From Flammeovirga agarivorans (GTDB lineage Bacteria > Bacteroidota > Bacteroidia > Cytophagales > Flammeovirgaceae), in NCBI RefSeq assembly GCF_012641475.1, contig NZ_JABAIL010000001.1, positions 124,001 through 188,000 on the forward strand: a stretch of DNA of 64,000 nt, written 5' to 3'. Shown here piece after piece: positions 28,735-38,175 of this stretch (positions are counted from its first letter, which is position 1; each line of letters begins with the position of its first letter). A program made the translations under genes and the position numbers. The notes beneath the pieces were generated by a model that was not told the DNA's origin, made no database searches, and saw only the letters and a program-made list of their open reading frames with translations.

Positions 28735-31167
28735 TTACAGGATTCCATCATCTGTTTCTGTAGGAGCAACATATTCTTGCTCAGTAGCTACAGAATCATC
28801 CTCAGCCATTATATCCCCAAAATTATCAGGGCTGTATTTACTACAATCCAATTCAACATTAATAGGAATTGATGGCTCTGGGAATTTACTACGCTTATAA
28901 CCTAGTTCTTGGCATAATTGCTTGTCTTTGTAAACATCCTCCATAAAATAAGCAAATGCAGGTAATGCTAAACGGGCACCTTGACCATACTTAATAGTTC
29001 TGAAGTGGATTGAACGATCTTCGCCTCCACACCATACACCAGTTACAAGGTCATTAGTGAAGCCCATAAACCAACCATCAGAGAAATTAGCAGTAGTACC
29101 TGTTTTACCACCTACATGGAATACCTCTCCAGTTTTCTTATCTCTCTTAAAGTTATATCTATTCAAACGCATGGCAGTACCACCTGCTTCTTCTGAAGTA
29201 CCTCTTAGCATGTATGTCATTAACCACGCAGTTCTCTCATTTAGTACTTCTACTTTTTTAGGAGTAAATGTTTTTAATACTCTACCATTTTTATCCTCGA
29301 TTCTAGTAATAAATCTAGGCTCGGTCCAAGTACCTTTATTGATGAAAACAGAATAGGCAGTTACCATTTCAAAAACAGATACATCTTCAGTACCTAAACA
29401 TAACGAAGGTACACCTTTGATTGGCTTTTTGTCATAACCAGTTCTACCTCTTGCTTTATCATCTTCCGTCAATAAATAAGAGAACATTTGATCTCGTATA
29501 AATTTAAAACCAAACTTGTCTCTTGCATATCTTGATAATGTCGGAGCACCTAGTTCTTTTACTAAGTAAGCAGCAGCAGTATTGATTGATCTCGACATTG
29601 CTTGTCTCAATGTATATGTTTTACCACTATATCCATCAGCATTGGCAGGTGTCCAAGGTTTGTCCGCTACTGCTTCTTCAGCAGTAAAAGTAATCGGGAC
29701 GTCAGTGATAGGAGAACAAGGTTGAAAACGATCTTCTAGTGCTTTTGCATATAAGAACGGTTTGAAAGTTGAACCAGGCTGACGATAACCTAAACGAACA
29801 TGGTCATACTTAAAGTATTTATAGTTGATACCTCCAACCCAAGCTTTTATTGCTCCAGTTTTTGGTTCCATTGATGTCATACCAACTTGTAAGAACATTT
29901 TGTAGTACTTTAAAGAGTCATAAGAACTCATAACAGTATCTTTTTCATGGTTGTTGTTCTCCCAAGTAAATACTTTCATTTTCTTTTTCACTTTTAAAGC
30001 TTTATCAATAGCTAATGAATCGCCACCGTATTGCTTATAAAGTGATTTGTAAACTCTTGTTCTTTTGATAGCTCTTGGTAAGAAGTTTGGAATTACTTCA
30101 CCTTCTCTATCTCTCCAAGGCTCACCTTGTCCTTCCCAGTGCTCGTTGAATAATGCTTGCTGAGCTCTCATATGTTTATCAATTGCTTCTTCAGCATATC
30201 GCTGCATACGAGAATCGATAGTTGTATAGATTTTTAAACCATCAGCATATAAATCCAAGCCTTTATCTTTACAGAATCTCTGAATATCTTTTACTACTTC
30301 AGCTCTAAAGTAAGGAGCAAGACCTTTATTGTGGTTTTCAACATTGTATCTTAAACCTAAATCTTCACCCATATACTCTTTTTCTTGAGCTGCAGTGATC
30401 AAGTTGTATTTTTCCATTTGACTGATGACCTGATTACGAACTTTTAAAGCTCTTTCAGGGTGAAATCTTGGGCTATAGAATGTTGGTGCTTGTAAAATAC
30501 CAACTAGTACCGCAGATTCAGGTACAGTTAATTGATCTGGAGTAGTACTAAAGAAAGTTTGAGCAGCAACATGAATACCATAGGCATTGGAACCAAAATC
30601 GACAGTGTTTAAATACATTGTCATGATTTCTTTCTTTGTGTAGGCTTCTTCAAGTTCTACAGCTACAATCCACTCTTTTAATTTATTGATTACAAGTCCA
30701 ATTAAAGGAACACTTGATAATCTACCTTCTAGATCTTGATCTCTACGGATTTTAAATAGGTTTTTTGCTAATTGTTGAGTTAATGTGGACGATCCTCTCT
30801 TCTTACCGCTCATTGTAACGTAGCGGAAAAGATAATAAGGTACAGCAATTGTAGCTTTAAAATCGATACCACTATGGTCGTAAAAACGAACATCCTCAGA
30901 AGCTAATAATGCATTCTTTAGGTTAGTAGATAGATCTTCATATTCTACTTTTGTTCTATTTTTTCTGTAGTATTTACCTAATAACTCACCGTCAGCAGAG
31001 TATAACTCAGAGGCAACTTCACTTTTAGGGTTTTCTAAGACACTTGGGTCTGGAAGTTCACCATATAAGTTAAACCAGTTATTTTTTAAAGAAATTCCAA
31101 AAACGATGGCACTTACGACACCTATAATAAATAGAATCCAAAGTGCTTTTATGGCTTTTAAATACAT
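28735..31167 (-). CDS. Class A penicillin-binding protein (transglycosylase/transpeptidase)
   Basis: This 810-residue protein has one N-terminal membrane helix (about residues 8-28). A GT51 glycosyltransferase domain follows, with SEDVRFYDHSGID and GSSTLTQQLAKNLF. The transpeptidase has its three catalytic motifs in order: STFK in PGSTFKPFLYAKAL, SIN in SRSINTAAA, and KTG in GGKTGTTANFSDGW. It polymerises and cross-links peptidoglycan in the periplasm, in the PBP1A/PonA line. An acidic tail follows the enzyme domain. It is downstream of the porW-like gene on the same strand with a 165-base gap. Confidence 0.93.
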   Translation of the reverse strand: MYLKAIKALWILFIIGVVSAIVFGISLKNNWFNLYGELPDPSVLENPKSEVASELYSADGELLGKYYRKNRTKVEYEDLSTNLKNALLASEDVRFYDHSGIDFKATIAVPYYLFRYVTMSGKKRGSSTLTQQLAKNLFKIRRDQDLEGRLSSVPLIGLVINKLKEWIVAVELEEAYTKKEIMTMYLNTVDFGSNAYGIHVAAQTFFSTTPDQLTVPESAVLVGILQAPTFYSPRFHPERALKVRNQVISQMEKYNLITAAQEKEYMGEDLGLRYNVENHNKGLAPYFRAEVVKDIQRFCKDKGLDLYADGLKIYTTIDSRMQRYAEEAIDKHMRAQQALFNEHWEGQGEPWRDREGEVIPNFLPRAIKRTRVYKSLYKQYGGDSLAIDKALKVKKKMKVFTWENNNHEKDTVMSSYDSLKYYKMFLQVGMTSMEPKTGAIKAWVGGINYKYFKYDHVRLGYRQPGSTFKPFLYAKALEDRFQPCSPITDVPITFTAEEAVADKPWTPANADGYSGKTYTLRQAMSRSINTAAAYLVKELGAPTLSRYARDKFGFKFIRDQMFSYLLTEDDKARGRTGYDKKPIKGVPSLCLGTEDVSVFEMVTAYSVFINKGTWTEPRFITRIEDKNGRVLKTFTPKKVEVLNERTAWLMTYMLRGTSEEAGGTAMRLNRYNFKRDKKTGEVFHVGGKTGTTANFSDGWFMGFTNDLVTGVWCGGEDRSIHFRTIKYGQGARLALPAFAYFMEDVYKDKQLCQELGYKRSKFPEPSIPINVELDCSKYSPDNFGDIMAEDDSVATEQEYVAPTETDDGIL

Positions 31168-31332
31168 ATGTTTTTAATATTCAGTACTTAAGCTGTATAT
31201 AATATTAGTATTGAAATGAATAAGTAAGCAAGTTAATCATTCCTTTATACTTTTTATTTGATTCTCTAATTATGATTAGAAAAAAGGCAAGATTTTTACC
31301 ACCCAATTGTATAGTAAAATCATACCAATTTA

Positions 31333-33606
31333 TTATTCTGTTGTGATTTCATAATCATGATATCTACCAGGGATATATCCATTTTCAAGACGGCGTTCAG
31401 TGATTTCTTCTAGCATTCCTTTTGCAGTATCAGAAAACTCTCCAGAAGGATAAGCAAGTAGGTAGCCATTTAGAGCATCTTTGAATGTTTGATAGTATTT
31501 GGTAGTTCGACCAATAAGCAAGACTCTTAAAAATCTCCCTTTTTCCTCATAAGCACTTTGAGGGAAGTCGTTTAATAGTTCATTGAGCTTGATATCTGAT
31601 TGATTATATTGTTTTTCAAGATATAGTTGATAGGCAGAGGCATATAAATCCTTAATATAGTTCTCCCTTTCATTGGTTTCTTTTACATAGTTCGGGTTAA
31701 GAAGAATTTTTGAATACAAGCAATCAGGGTAATTTTCGATAAGATATTGCTTTGCTTCTTCTTCATCACAACTTTCATCTTCCTGACAAATCACATAAAC
31801 AAGGTAAGCGACTTCATGTGCATTTTCATCATTAGGGTATTCATCGAGAAAACGATAAAAGTTATTTAACGCTTCTTCGTTGATTTTCATTCTATAGAAA
31901 TAAACCTTCCCTAATTCGAAAATGCCATCGGCTAATGCTTTATGTACCTTTTTTAACTCCTCATCTGTAGTAGGTATTTCAGCAATTCTTTGATCCATTG
32001 TTTTCAAACCAGCAAATAAGTCCTCATTACTTGCCTCATCATTTTTATCTTTTTTCTTATTACTTGATGTGGGCTTTTGGTTATTATTGGCAGTTTGATT
32101 GTTTGTGTTAGCGGCCCCTGAAAATTCCATTTTGTTAGACCTTCTCCAGTTATCTTCTAGAGGTCTTGAGCCCCAAATTCTCAAGAATTGAGCTTTACCT
32201 TGTGCCAAAGCATTCGTATTGTAAAAATAAAACTCTTTAGATTCTTTATTACTGAAGGATTGTGATTTTGCAGTAACAGGTTTTTCTTTCTTTTTCTCAT
32301 TTTCTATCGCATACTGTTGCTTTAGAATGAGCTCTTCTTTTTCTTCTTCAATTTCTTTTTCTAAAAACTCTTTCCTTTCCTCCTCATTCATTTCGTACAA
32401 GCTCAGTAAACGTTCATTTTCTTGAACAATTTTGGTGTACTTAGCGAGTTCTTGTAAGTTCTCAGATCTTTTCTTAATGTCTTCAAAACCATATACAGAT
32501 TCATCAAAGTTTTGAACTGCACTATCATAATAAGCAGCAGCTGCTATATAATCTTTCTTTTCTGTATAATATATTTTGCCCGACTCCCAATACGAATGCC
32601 CTTTTTGAATCTGATTGGATGTACTTACCTGAATTGATTCGTTGAAAAAACTTAAGGCTTTATCATAATCGGGTTTACGCATTTCAAACTGAGCCATTTC
32701 ATAATAGATTTTATCTCTATTATCCCAGTTGTTATGGTCTTTTAATTTTTTGTCAAAATACTTTTTGATTTTCTTCGTCTGCTTTTCATCACTGAAGTCT
32801 ACAGGTTGCATACTGTAAGCACTAATATCAGATTGAAACTCTAGATCATTCGTTTTTGATATTTTTTCAGCGGTGGAGTAGGCTTTATAAGCATCATTGA
32901 TCACTCCAGTTTTTTCATACATCTGACCTAGTATGAAATAATACCTAGAGCGTAAATGCTTTTTTTGTTCTAAATCGACAACTAACCTTAGATGAGCGAT
33001 CGATTGTTTGAAATCATTTTTATTTCTGTAATAGTGGGCGAGATTCAGGTGGTAGTCTTTTGTGTTTTCTTTATTGTAAGGGGCTTTTTGTTGTTTGATG
33101 ATATCTTTTACTAAAGTAATGTTTCCTTCTTCTTTCTTTTCAATAAACATTCTTAAAAGAGCATTCAGAGCAGCATGTCTACTATTTTCATCATTAAATT
33201 TAGCATTGACATATTTAAAAGTAGTGAGTGAATTTTCATAATCCTCTTCATAGAGCCTTACCCAACCCACTAATAAATAACATTCATCGATCCATTCACT
33301 ACTTTTGTGAAATTTAATAGGACGAGATGCTTTTGTAATGATAAAATCTAGCTGTTCTTTATGCGATAATGTTTTATTGGTATCAATAGGTATTAAAATT
33401 GATAGAACGTCATTGTAATCATCCACATGTTCATTAAATAAATCCAACTCCAACTGTTCCATTCCTTCTCTTGCTAAAAAGTAAGAATTGTAATGTGTAG
33501 CAGTATCATGATAAAACTGACAAGCACTACCAGAAACAAGAAGTAGTGTTAACAGAAATGCCTTTATAATTAGAGTGGTATTTTTATTTAAAATAATCTG
33601 CTTCAT
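31333..33606 (-). CDS. porW: PorW/SprE-like type IX secretion TPR lipoprotein
   Basis: This 757-residue lipoprotein has its signal ending at Cys29 (SGSAC) and many TPR-like helical repeats. The N-terminal block ATHYNSYFLAREGM, then YNDVLSILIPIDTN, KASRPIKFHKSSEW and DECYLLVGWVRLY resembles PorW of Porphyromonas and SprE of gliding Flavobacterium. Both are needed for T9SS secretion. A coiled, Lys/Glu-rich segment occurs around residues 395-440, and an Asn/Lys low-complexity stretch near 495-520. It would act at the inner face of the outer membrane, linking secretion ring and motor. It is divergent from the M23-bactofilin-atp cluster. The assignment relies on recalled family resemblance. Confidence 0.7.
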   Translation of the reverse strand: MKQIILNKNTTLIIKAFLLTLLLVSGSACQFYHDTATHYNSYFLAREGMEQLELDLFNEHVDDYNDVLSILIPIDTNKTLSHKEQLDFIITKASRPIKFHKSSEWIDECYLLVGWVRLYEEDYENSLTTFKYVNAKFNDENSRHAALNALLRMFIEKKEEGNITLVKDIIKQQKAPYNKENTKDYHLNLAHYYRNKNDFKQSIAHLRLVVDLEQKKHLRSRYYFILGQMYEKTGVINDAYKAYSTAEKISKTNDLEFQSDISAYSMQPVDFSDEKQTKKIKKYFDKKLKDHNNWDNRDKIYYEMAQFEMRKPDYDKALSFFNESIQVSTSNQIQKGHSYWESGKIYYTEKKDYIAAAAYYDSAVQNFDESVYGFEDIKKRSENLQELAKYTKIVQENERLLSLYEMNEEERKEFLEKEIEEEKEELILKQQYAIENEKKKEKPVTAKSQSFSNKESKEFYFYNTNALAQGKAQFLRIWGSRPLEDNWRRSNKMEFSGAANTNNQTANNNQKPTSSNKKKDKNDEASNEDLFAGLKTMDQRIAEIPTTDEELKKVHKALADGIFELGKVYFYRMKINEEALNNFYRFLDEYPNDENAHEVAYLVYVICQEDESCDEEEAKQYLIENYPDCLYSKILLNPNYVKETNERENYIKDLYASAYQLYLEKQYNQSDIKLNELLNDFPQSAYEEKGRFLRVLLIGRTTKYYQTFKDALNGYLLAYPSGEFSDTAKGMLEEITERRLENGYIPGRYHDYEITTE

Positions 33607-33910
33607 TGTGATGTAGCGATCAATTGTATAAAAAATGAATGATGATGAATTCCTGAAAAAAAATGTGTTATCGCAATTTAGAAGGGGGTTGATAACAGCA
33701 AAAAGTGGAATATCACTTTAAAAATAACATAATTCAATAAAAAAGAGACTAATTAAATTTTTTCATTGACCTCAGTCAATGGCTAATTTACATTTTTTAT
33801 TATCGAAAAAGTTATAATAATTCAATAGTTATAGACAAAATGCAAATAAAGTCCTCATTTATTGTAATTTTACCATTTGTAAACTTCTTAAACAAGAAGA
33901 AATATAATCA
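33607..33910. other. 304-base divergent intergenic region
   Basis: AT-rich DNA between the porW-like gene and the M23 gene with no supportable gene. The only distinct element is the perfect inverted repeat at 33764-33781. I did not find a clean TAnnTTTG box; TACCATTTG near 33880 has one extra spacer base. Confidence 0.45.
33764..33781. promoter_or_regulatory. Perfect inverted repeat, possible operator
   Basis: CATTGAC (33764-33770), loop CTCA, GTCAATG (33775-33781): a 7-bp palindrome with a 4-base centre in the divergent gap. It lacks a T-run on either side, so it is more likely a protein-binding site than a terminator. Confidence 0.3.
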
Positions 33911-34783
33911 ATGAAAAAACAAGGAAAGACCTTATCAGAGTGGCTGACCACTAGATTTGTTCTTGTCGTTAGAGATGAAGAAACCTTTGCTGAAAGGGCT
34001 GCATATAGATTCAGCTATGTAAAAATCCTATTAGTCTTAGGAATGCTTTTTACCGTTTTAGGAGGTTTGAGTTTTGTATTAGCGACCACATTATTGGCTA
34101 AGATTTTTGATCCTCGAGTTGCTTATCGAGAGACAGACAGAAAGCTGATTGAAATGGAACGTAGTTTGGATTCATTGAAGATTGCTTCTGATGAGAAAGA
34201 TGTATATATGGCATCCATTAAAGCGATCATTGACGGTGAAGTAGATGACGAAGAAGATTTCAAAGCAAATATCGTTAATACAGACCAAGTAGATGATATC
34301 GAAGTTGATTTAAAGAAAATTGACCCAGTTGATTCAATATTTAGAAGTGAATTTGAAGGTTTAGAAATTAAACCTGCGGCAGTCACTTCGATATATCAAG
34401 GTATAGAAGATGTTTTCTTTTTTCCACCAGTATCGAATGGTGTACTTTCTAAGAAATTTAATCTAAAGGAAGGACATTATGGTGTTGATGTATTGGCAAA
34501 AAGAAATGAAGGGATAAAGGCAATTGCTGATGGAACTGTAATTATGGCCTCATGGACTCAAGATTCAGGGTACGTCATTGGAGTTCAACATAAAGGTCAA
34601 GTAATATCATTTTACAAGCATAACTCTGTTCTACTGAAAAAAGTTGGGGAGACGGTTCGTACAGGTGATATTATTGCAATCATTGGTAATAGTGGAGAAA
34701 TGACAGATGGACAACATCTTCATTTTGAACTTTGGTATAATGGAATACCAGTTGACCCTGTTGATTTTATCGCATTTGAATAA
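33911..34783 (+). CDS. M23 family peptidoglycan metallopeptidase
   Basis: This 290-residue protein has a cytoplasmic basic N-terminus, one membrane helix (about residues 35-62), a coiled-coil stalk (about 75-125) and a C-terminal LytM domain. Zinc ligands are intact: H-Y-G-V-D (HxxxD) and H-L-H in GQHLHFELWYN. A third His occurs in YKHNS. It should cut peptidoglycan stem peptides or cross-bridges while anchored in the inner membrane. The bactofilin gene follows after 61 bases. M23-bactofilin pairs shape the cell wall in other bacteria, for example Helicobacter. Confidence 0.9.
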   Translation: MKKQGKTLSEWLTTRFVLVVRDEETFAERAAYRFSYVKILLVLGMLFTVLGGLSFVLATTLLAKIFDPRVAYRETDRKLIEMERSLDSLKIASDEKDVYMASIKAIIDGEVDDEEDFKANIVNTDQVDDIEVDLKKIDPVDSIFRSEFEGLEIKPAAVTSIYQGIEDVFFFPPVSNGVLSKKFNLKEGHYGVDVLAKRNEGIKAIADGTVIMASWTQDSGYVIGVQHKGQVISFYKHNSVLLKKVGETVRTGDIIAIIGNSGEMTDGQHLHFELWYNGIPVDPVDFIAFE

Positions 34784-34844
34784 AATCTATTGATATTGAA
34801 TGTACTTCATTAACGATTAAAAATATTTTTACAGAATAATTATT

Positions 34845-35309
34845 ATGGGATTATTTGGAAACGCAGAAGAAGCAAAAAAAGTGGTACCACAACAGTCAGG
34901 TAATGTAACTAACAACTCTATTGGCCAAGGAACTACATTAAAAGGTGATGTAGAAACACATGGTATCTTAAGAATGGACGGTAAATTAATTGGTAATTTA
35001 CAATGTCATTCAAAATTATTCTTAGGTAATGATGGGCAAGTCGAAGGTGATGTTTTTGCTCAGAATGCTGAAATTGAAGGCGAAATTCATGGTAAGATTG
35101 AAGTTGCTGAAAATTTAATCTTAAGAAGCTCAGCAGTAGTTCATGGTGATATCATCACTAAATCGTTAACTATTGATCCAGGAGCAGTCTTTAATGGACA
35201 ATGTCAAATGGGTAAAGAGCGTCCTCTTTTAGCTTCTTCTACAGCATCTTCATCAGAGAGTATCTCAGTGGAGCAAAAGGAAGCAGAAAAAGATGAAGCA
35301 GCCCAATAA
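34845..35309 (+). CDS. Bactofilin family polymer-forming cytoskeletal protein
   Basis: This 154-residue protein has a short disordered N-terminus and a central right-handed beta-helix (about residues 25-125) with repeating GDVxxHGILRMDGKLIGN, GQVEGDVFAQNAEIEGEIHGK and SAVVHGDIITKSL motifs. A Ser/Glu-rich tail follows. Bactofilins polymerise without nucleotide and often recruit M23 peptidases. The adjacent M23 gene fits this. The last 17 bases overlap the start of atpZ. Confidence 0.92.
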   Translation: MGLFGNAEEAKKVVPQQSGNVTNNSIGQGTTLKGDVETHGILRMDGKLIGNLQCHSKLFLGNDGQVEGDVFAQNAEIEGEIHGKIEVAENLILRSSAVVHGDIITKSLTIDPGAVFNGQCQMGKERPLLASSTASSSESISVEQKEAEKDEAAQ

Positions 35310-35580
35310 GAAAGATAAGTACGTCGAAAAGTATTCGACATTTCTTAAATATTCATCCGTAAGTACAGAAATGATAGTTACATTACTTATTTGTGCTTAC
35401 GGCGGTAAATATTTGGATAGTTACTTAGACACTAATCAACCTTACTTCACAATAGGTCTTTTATTATTCGGAGTGTTTGCTTCATTGGTCATACTTATCA
35501 ATGGGTTGCGGAAAATTTCTAAAAAAAATGACTCAGTAGTGAAAAAAAAAGGTAAAGATGACAATTTTTATAAAAAATGA
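35293..35580 (+). CDS. atpZ: AtpZ/AtpI family protein
   Basis: This 95-residue protein has two membrane helices (about residues 22-40 and 50-70) separated by KYLDSYLDTNQPYF, which fits the AtpZ family (TSLILxxxxGxxLD pattern in a diverged form). AtpZ with AtpI is thought to help assemble the c-ring or supply Mg ions to the ATP synthase. It overlaps the bactofilin gene by 17 bases and precedes the atp genes. The C-terminus is Lys-rich. Confidence 0.8.
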   Translation: MKQPNKKDKYVEKYSTFLKYSSVSTEMIVTLLICAYGGKYLDSYLDTNQPYFTIGLLLFGVFASLVILINGLRKISKKNDSVVKKKGKDDNFYKK

Positions 35581-35656
35581 TTGATGTCACTTTGAAGTTT
35601 AATGACTATTACCTTATGTTTGCACTCGATTCCAATTTTATATTGGAAATTTTATA

Positions 35657-36061
35657 ATGCATCTAGATTTACGAACACACTTTTACTTTGGATTATTGCT
35701 CTTGTCGTCAGTATTTATACTTATGATCATAGCAGCAGAGCAAAGTGAGATAGATTTGGGCCGCTTTATCTATTTAGAATTAGTTTTTAATATAGTTCTT
35801 GCGGTGATGTCATATGAAATAACATGCTTAGGGGCGGATACGGGAAATGGTCCAACCTTTCATAGTTTCTACATGGCGACAGTCTTGATCAGAATTTTAT
35901 TATCATTGACTGTTTTTATCTTGTTCTTTCTAAAGGCAAACGCAGAGAAGGCGGAGAAGTTAAGTTTTATACTTTGTTTTTTCTTTTTTTATTTTGCGTA
36001 CTCAATTTTTGAGATTGTTTGTCTCTATCATAAATTGCAGGGTAGATCCAGGAATGAGTGA
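35657..36061 (+). CDS. AtpI-like four-helix membrane protein
   Basis: This 134-residue protein has four predicted membrane helices (about residues 8-26, 38-56, 70-91 and 100-122) and a polar, basic end. No family motif stands out. Its place between atpZ and atpB is where AtpI is normally encoded, and its size and topology match AtpI. I therefore suggest it plays that assembly role, but similarity in sequence is not obvious. Its stop is 10 bases before the preferred ATG of atpB. Confidence 0.6.
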   Translation: MHLDLRTHFYFGLLLLSSVFILMIIAAEQSEIDLGRFIYLELVFNIVLAVMSYEITCLGADTGNGPTFHSFYMATVLIRILLSLTVFILFFLKANAEKAEKLSFILCFFFFYFAYSIFEIVCLYHKLQGRSRNE

Positions 36062-36071
36062 TTTTATAATA

Positions 36072-37130
36072 ATGAAAAGTAATTTATCTTTTTACAGACG
36101 TCTAGCAATGCTAGCAGTGCTATTGACAGCACTAGTACAAACTTCATCTTTACAAGCAAGTGACGGACATGGTGAGCCTCATGATGGAGAACACATTAAG
36201 GAATACAATCCTGTAGAAACAATCCTTCACCACGTTAAGGATGAACATTACTGGACTTTCTATTCGACTACAGATGATCATGGACATGAGCATCATTATG
36301 GTATCAATCTTCCAGTAATCTTGTATGTAGAAGGTAAAGGGTTTGAATTTTTTGGTTCAAGCGAATTTTTACATCACAAACCTGTAAAAGGTAAGTTTGG
36401 TAGTTACGAAAACCACCACGAACACATTTCTTCAGTTGATGGAGATCATATTTATGATTTATCATTAACTAAAAATGCAGCTTCAACTGGTCTTTCAGTT
36501 TTATTACTAATCATTATTTTTAGTGCGATTTCAAAAGGATACAAGAACAACGCTGGTAAAGCTCCTTCAGGAATTCAGTCTTTCTTCGAACCTCTTATTG
36601 TTTACATGAGAGACGAAGTGATTAAGCCTAACTTAGGTCACAATACTGATAGGTTCTTACCTTACTTATTGACGTTATTCTTCTTTATTCTTTTCAATAA
36701 CTTATTAGGTTTATTACCTGGTGGAGCCAATGCTTCGGGTAATATCTCTTTCACAATGTTGATGGCGATATTTACTTTGATCATTACAAACATCAACGGT
36801 AATAAAGAATATTGGGGACATATTTTTGCTACCCCAGGTGTTCCAGGTTGGTTATTACCAATCATGATTCCAGTAGAGATTATCGGTATCTTCACAAAAC
36901 CAATTGCCTTGATGCTTCGTTTGTTCGCCAATATTACTGGTGGTCACATCGTATTGCTATCATTTATGTCATTGGTATTTATCTTGGAAGCTGCATGGGT
37001 TGGAGGCGTTGCTTCTTTCATCATCGTTCCATTATATTTCATGGAGATCTTTGTAGCTTTCTTACAAGCTTATATCTTTACGATGCTTTCTGCTCTATTT
37101 ATTGGATCAGCAGTAGCAGAACATCACTAA
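36072..37130 (+). CDS. atpB: F-type ATP synthase subunit a, with N-terminal extension
   Basis: The 352-residue product carries a signal peptide (about residues 1-26) and a His/Asp/Glu-rich periplasmic segment (about 27-80). The five-helix subunit a core follows. It contains NLLGLLPGGANASGN, the essential arginine in MLRLFANITGGHIVLL, and the C-terminal LQAYIFTMLSALFIGSAV. It forms the proton half-channels next to the c-ring. I chose the ATG at 36072, which begins a clean signal peptide. An in-frame ATG at 36054 overlaps the preceding gene by 8 bases, and a TTG further upstream is unlikely. The long exported N-terminus is known from other Bacteroidota. Confidence 0.92.
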   Translation: MKSNLSFYRRLAMLAVLLTALVQTSSLQASDGHGEPHDGEHIKEYNPVETILHHVKDEHYWTFYSTTDDHGHEHHYGINLPVILYVEGKGFEFFGSSEFLHHKPVKGKFGSYENHHEHISSVDGDHIYDLSLTKNAASTGLSVLLLIIIFSAISKGYKNNAGKAPSGIQSFFEPLIVYMRDEVIKPNLGHNTDRFLPYLLTLFFFILFNNLLGLLPGGANASGNISFTMLMAIFTLIITNINGNKEYWGHIFATPGVPGWLLPIMIPVEIIGIFTKPIALMLRLFANITGGHIVLLSFMSLVFILEAAWVGGVASFIIVPLYFMEIFVAFLQAYIFTMLSALFIGSAVAEHH

Positions 37131-37203
37131 GAAATCTTTAAGTTGCTGAAATTAAGTTAATTAATGTTTAGTCAGCTTAAATGATAACAAATAATGAATG
37201 ATC

Positions 37204-37217
37204 TTCGCGCAAGCGAA
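37204..37217 (+). other. GCAA-tetraloop hairpin between atpB and atpE
   Basis: TTCGC (37204-37208), GCAA loop, GCGAA (37213-37217). A GNRA loop on a 5-bp GC-rich stem stands out in AT-rich DNA. It lies 47 bases before the atpE ATG. Confidence 0.6.
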
Positions 37218-37243
37218 AGCTTCATATACGTTTCTTTTTTTAA

Positions 37244-37516
<273 letters not shown>

Positions 37517-37546
37517 TCCTAACGACGCAAAGAAACATTTTGTTTG

Positions 37547-37586
37547 GATATCCATCGCTTTAGGGGTTTGCCCGGCGATGGGTATC
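37547..37586 (+). other. Long hairpin between atpE and atpF
   Basis: GATATCCATCGC (37547-37558) pairs with GCGATGGGTATC (37575-37586) with one G-T pair. An inner GGG/CCC element extends the stem. There is no T-run after it, so it is better read as an mRNA-stability or processing element than a terminator. Confidence 0.6.
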
Positions 37587-37632
37587 TTCCAACAAAGAAA
37601 CGTCAGAACGCTCACGCAAAAAATAATCAGAG

Positions 37633-38124
37633 ATGGATATTATAACTCCTGGTATTGGTCTTTTATTTTGGAACACATTATTCTTCTTAGTAGTGTTCTT
37701 GATTGTTGGAATGAAAATCGTTCCAGTTATCTCAAAAGGCCTTAAAGATAGAGAAGAGTCAATTGATAATGCTCTTAAAGCTGCAGAACAAGCAAAAGCA
37801 GATATTGCTAACTTGAAAGCAGAGAACGAGAAGGAAAAAGAAAGAGCTCGTGCTGAAAGAGAAGAAATTATTTCTTCAGCTAAGAAGAAAGCAGATCAAA
37901 TGATTAACGAAGCTACAGACCAAGCTAAGGCTGAAGCTAAGAAAATCGTTGATGATGCAAGAAATTCTATCGAAGCGGAGAAAAGAGAGGCGTTGGCTGA
38001 AATCAAAGGTGTTGTTTCAGAACTTTCTTTAGATATCGCTGAGAAAGTAATCCGTAAACAATTAGCTGATGATGCCGCTCAACAAGAGCTTGTAGCTAAA
38101 CTTGTTGAAGACGCAAATATCTAA
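37633..38124 (+). CDS. atpF: F-type ATP synthase subunit b
   Basis: This 163-residue protein has an N-terminal membrane helix (about residues 5-28, LLFWNTLFFLVVFLIVGM) and a long charged coiled coil rich in Ala, Glu and Lys. This is the stator stalk that links subunit a to delta and alpha. Length and layout are standard. It is 116 bases after atpE, with a hairpin in the gap. Confidence 0.94.
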   Translation: MDIITPGIGLLFWNTLFFLVVFLIVGMKIVPVISKGLKDREESIDNALKAAEQAKADIANLKAENEKEKERARAEREEIISSAKKKADQMINEATDQAKAEAKKIVDDARNSIEAEKREALAEIKGVVSELSLDIAEKVIRKQLADDAAQQELVAKLVEDANI

Positions 38125-38141
38125 TTTTAACAGATAAACAT

Positions 38142-38157
38142 GCGGAAGCAATTCCGC
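38142..38157 (+). other. GCAA-tetraloop hairpin between atpF and atpH
   Basis: GCGGAA (38142-38147), GCAA loop, TTCCGC (38152-38157). A perfect 6-bp GC-rich stem with the same GNRA loop as the hairpin before atpE. It lies 18 bases before the atpH start. Confidence 0.6.
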
Positions 38158-38175
38158 TGTATATAAATCATAACC

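Noticed and set aside
31265..31280. TCTAAT-TATG-ATTAGA inverted repeat after the porW-like gene as its terminator
   Set aside because: The A-run is on the wrong side to give a T-run downstream on the minus strand, and the 6-bp AT-rich stem is weak.
35994..36071. Upstream TTG or ATG start of atpB
   Set aside because: The TTG would add residues translated inside the preceding gene. The ATG at 36054 is possible but overlaps that gene. The ATG at 36072 begins a clean signal peptide.
36812..37141. 109-codon open frame on the plus strand overlapping the end of atpB
   Set aside because: It is a shifted frame inside the conserved C-terminal half of subunit a. The atpB frame contains all the family motifs.
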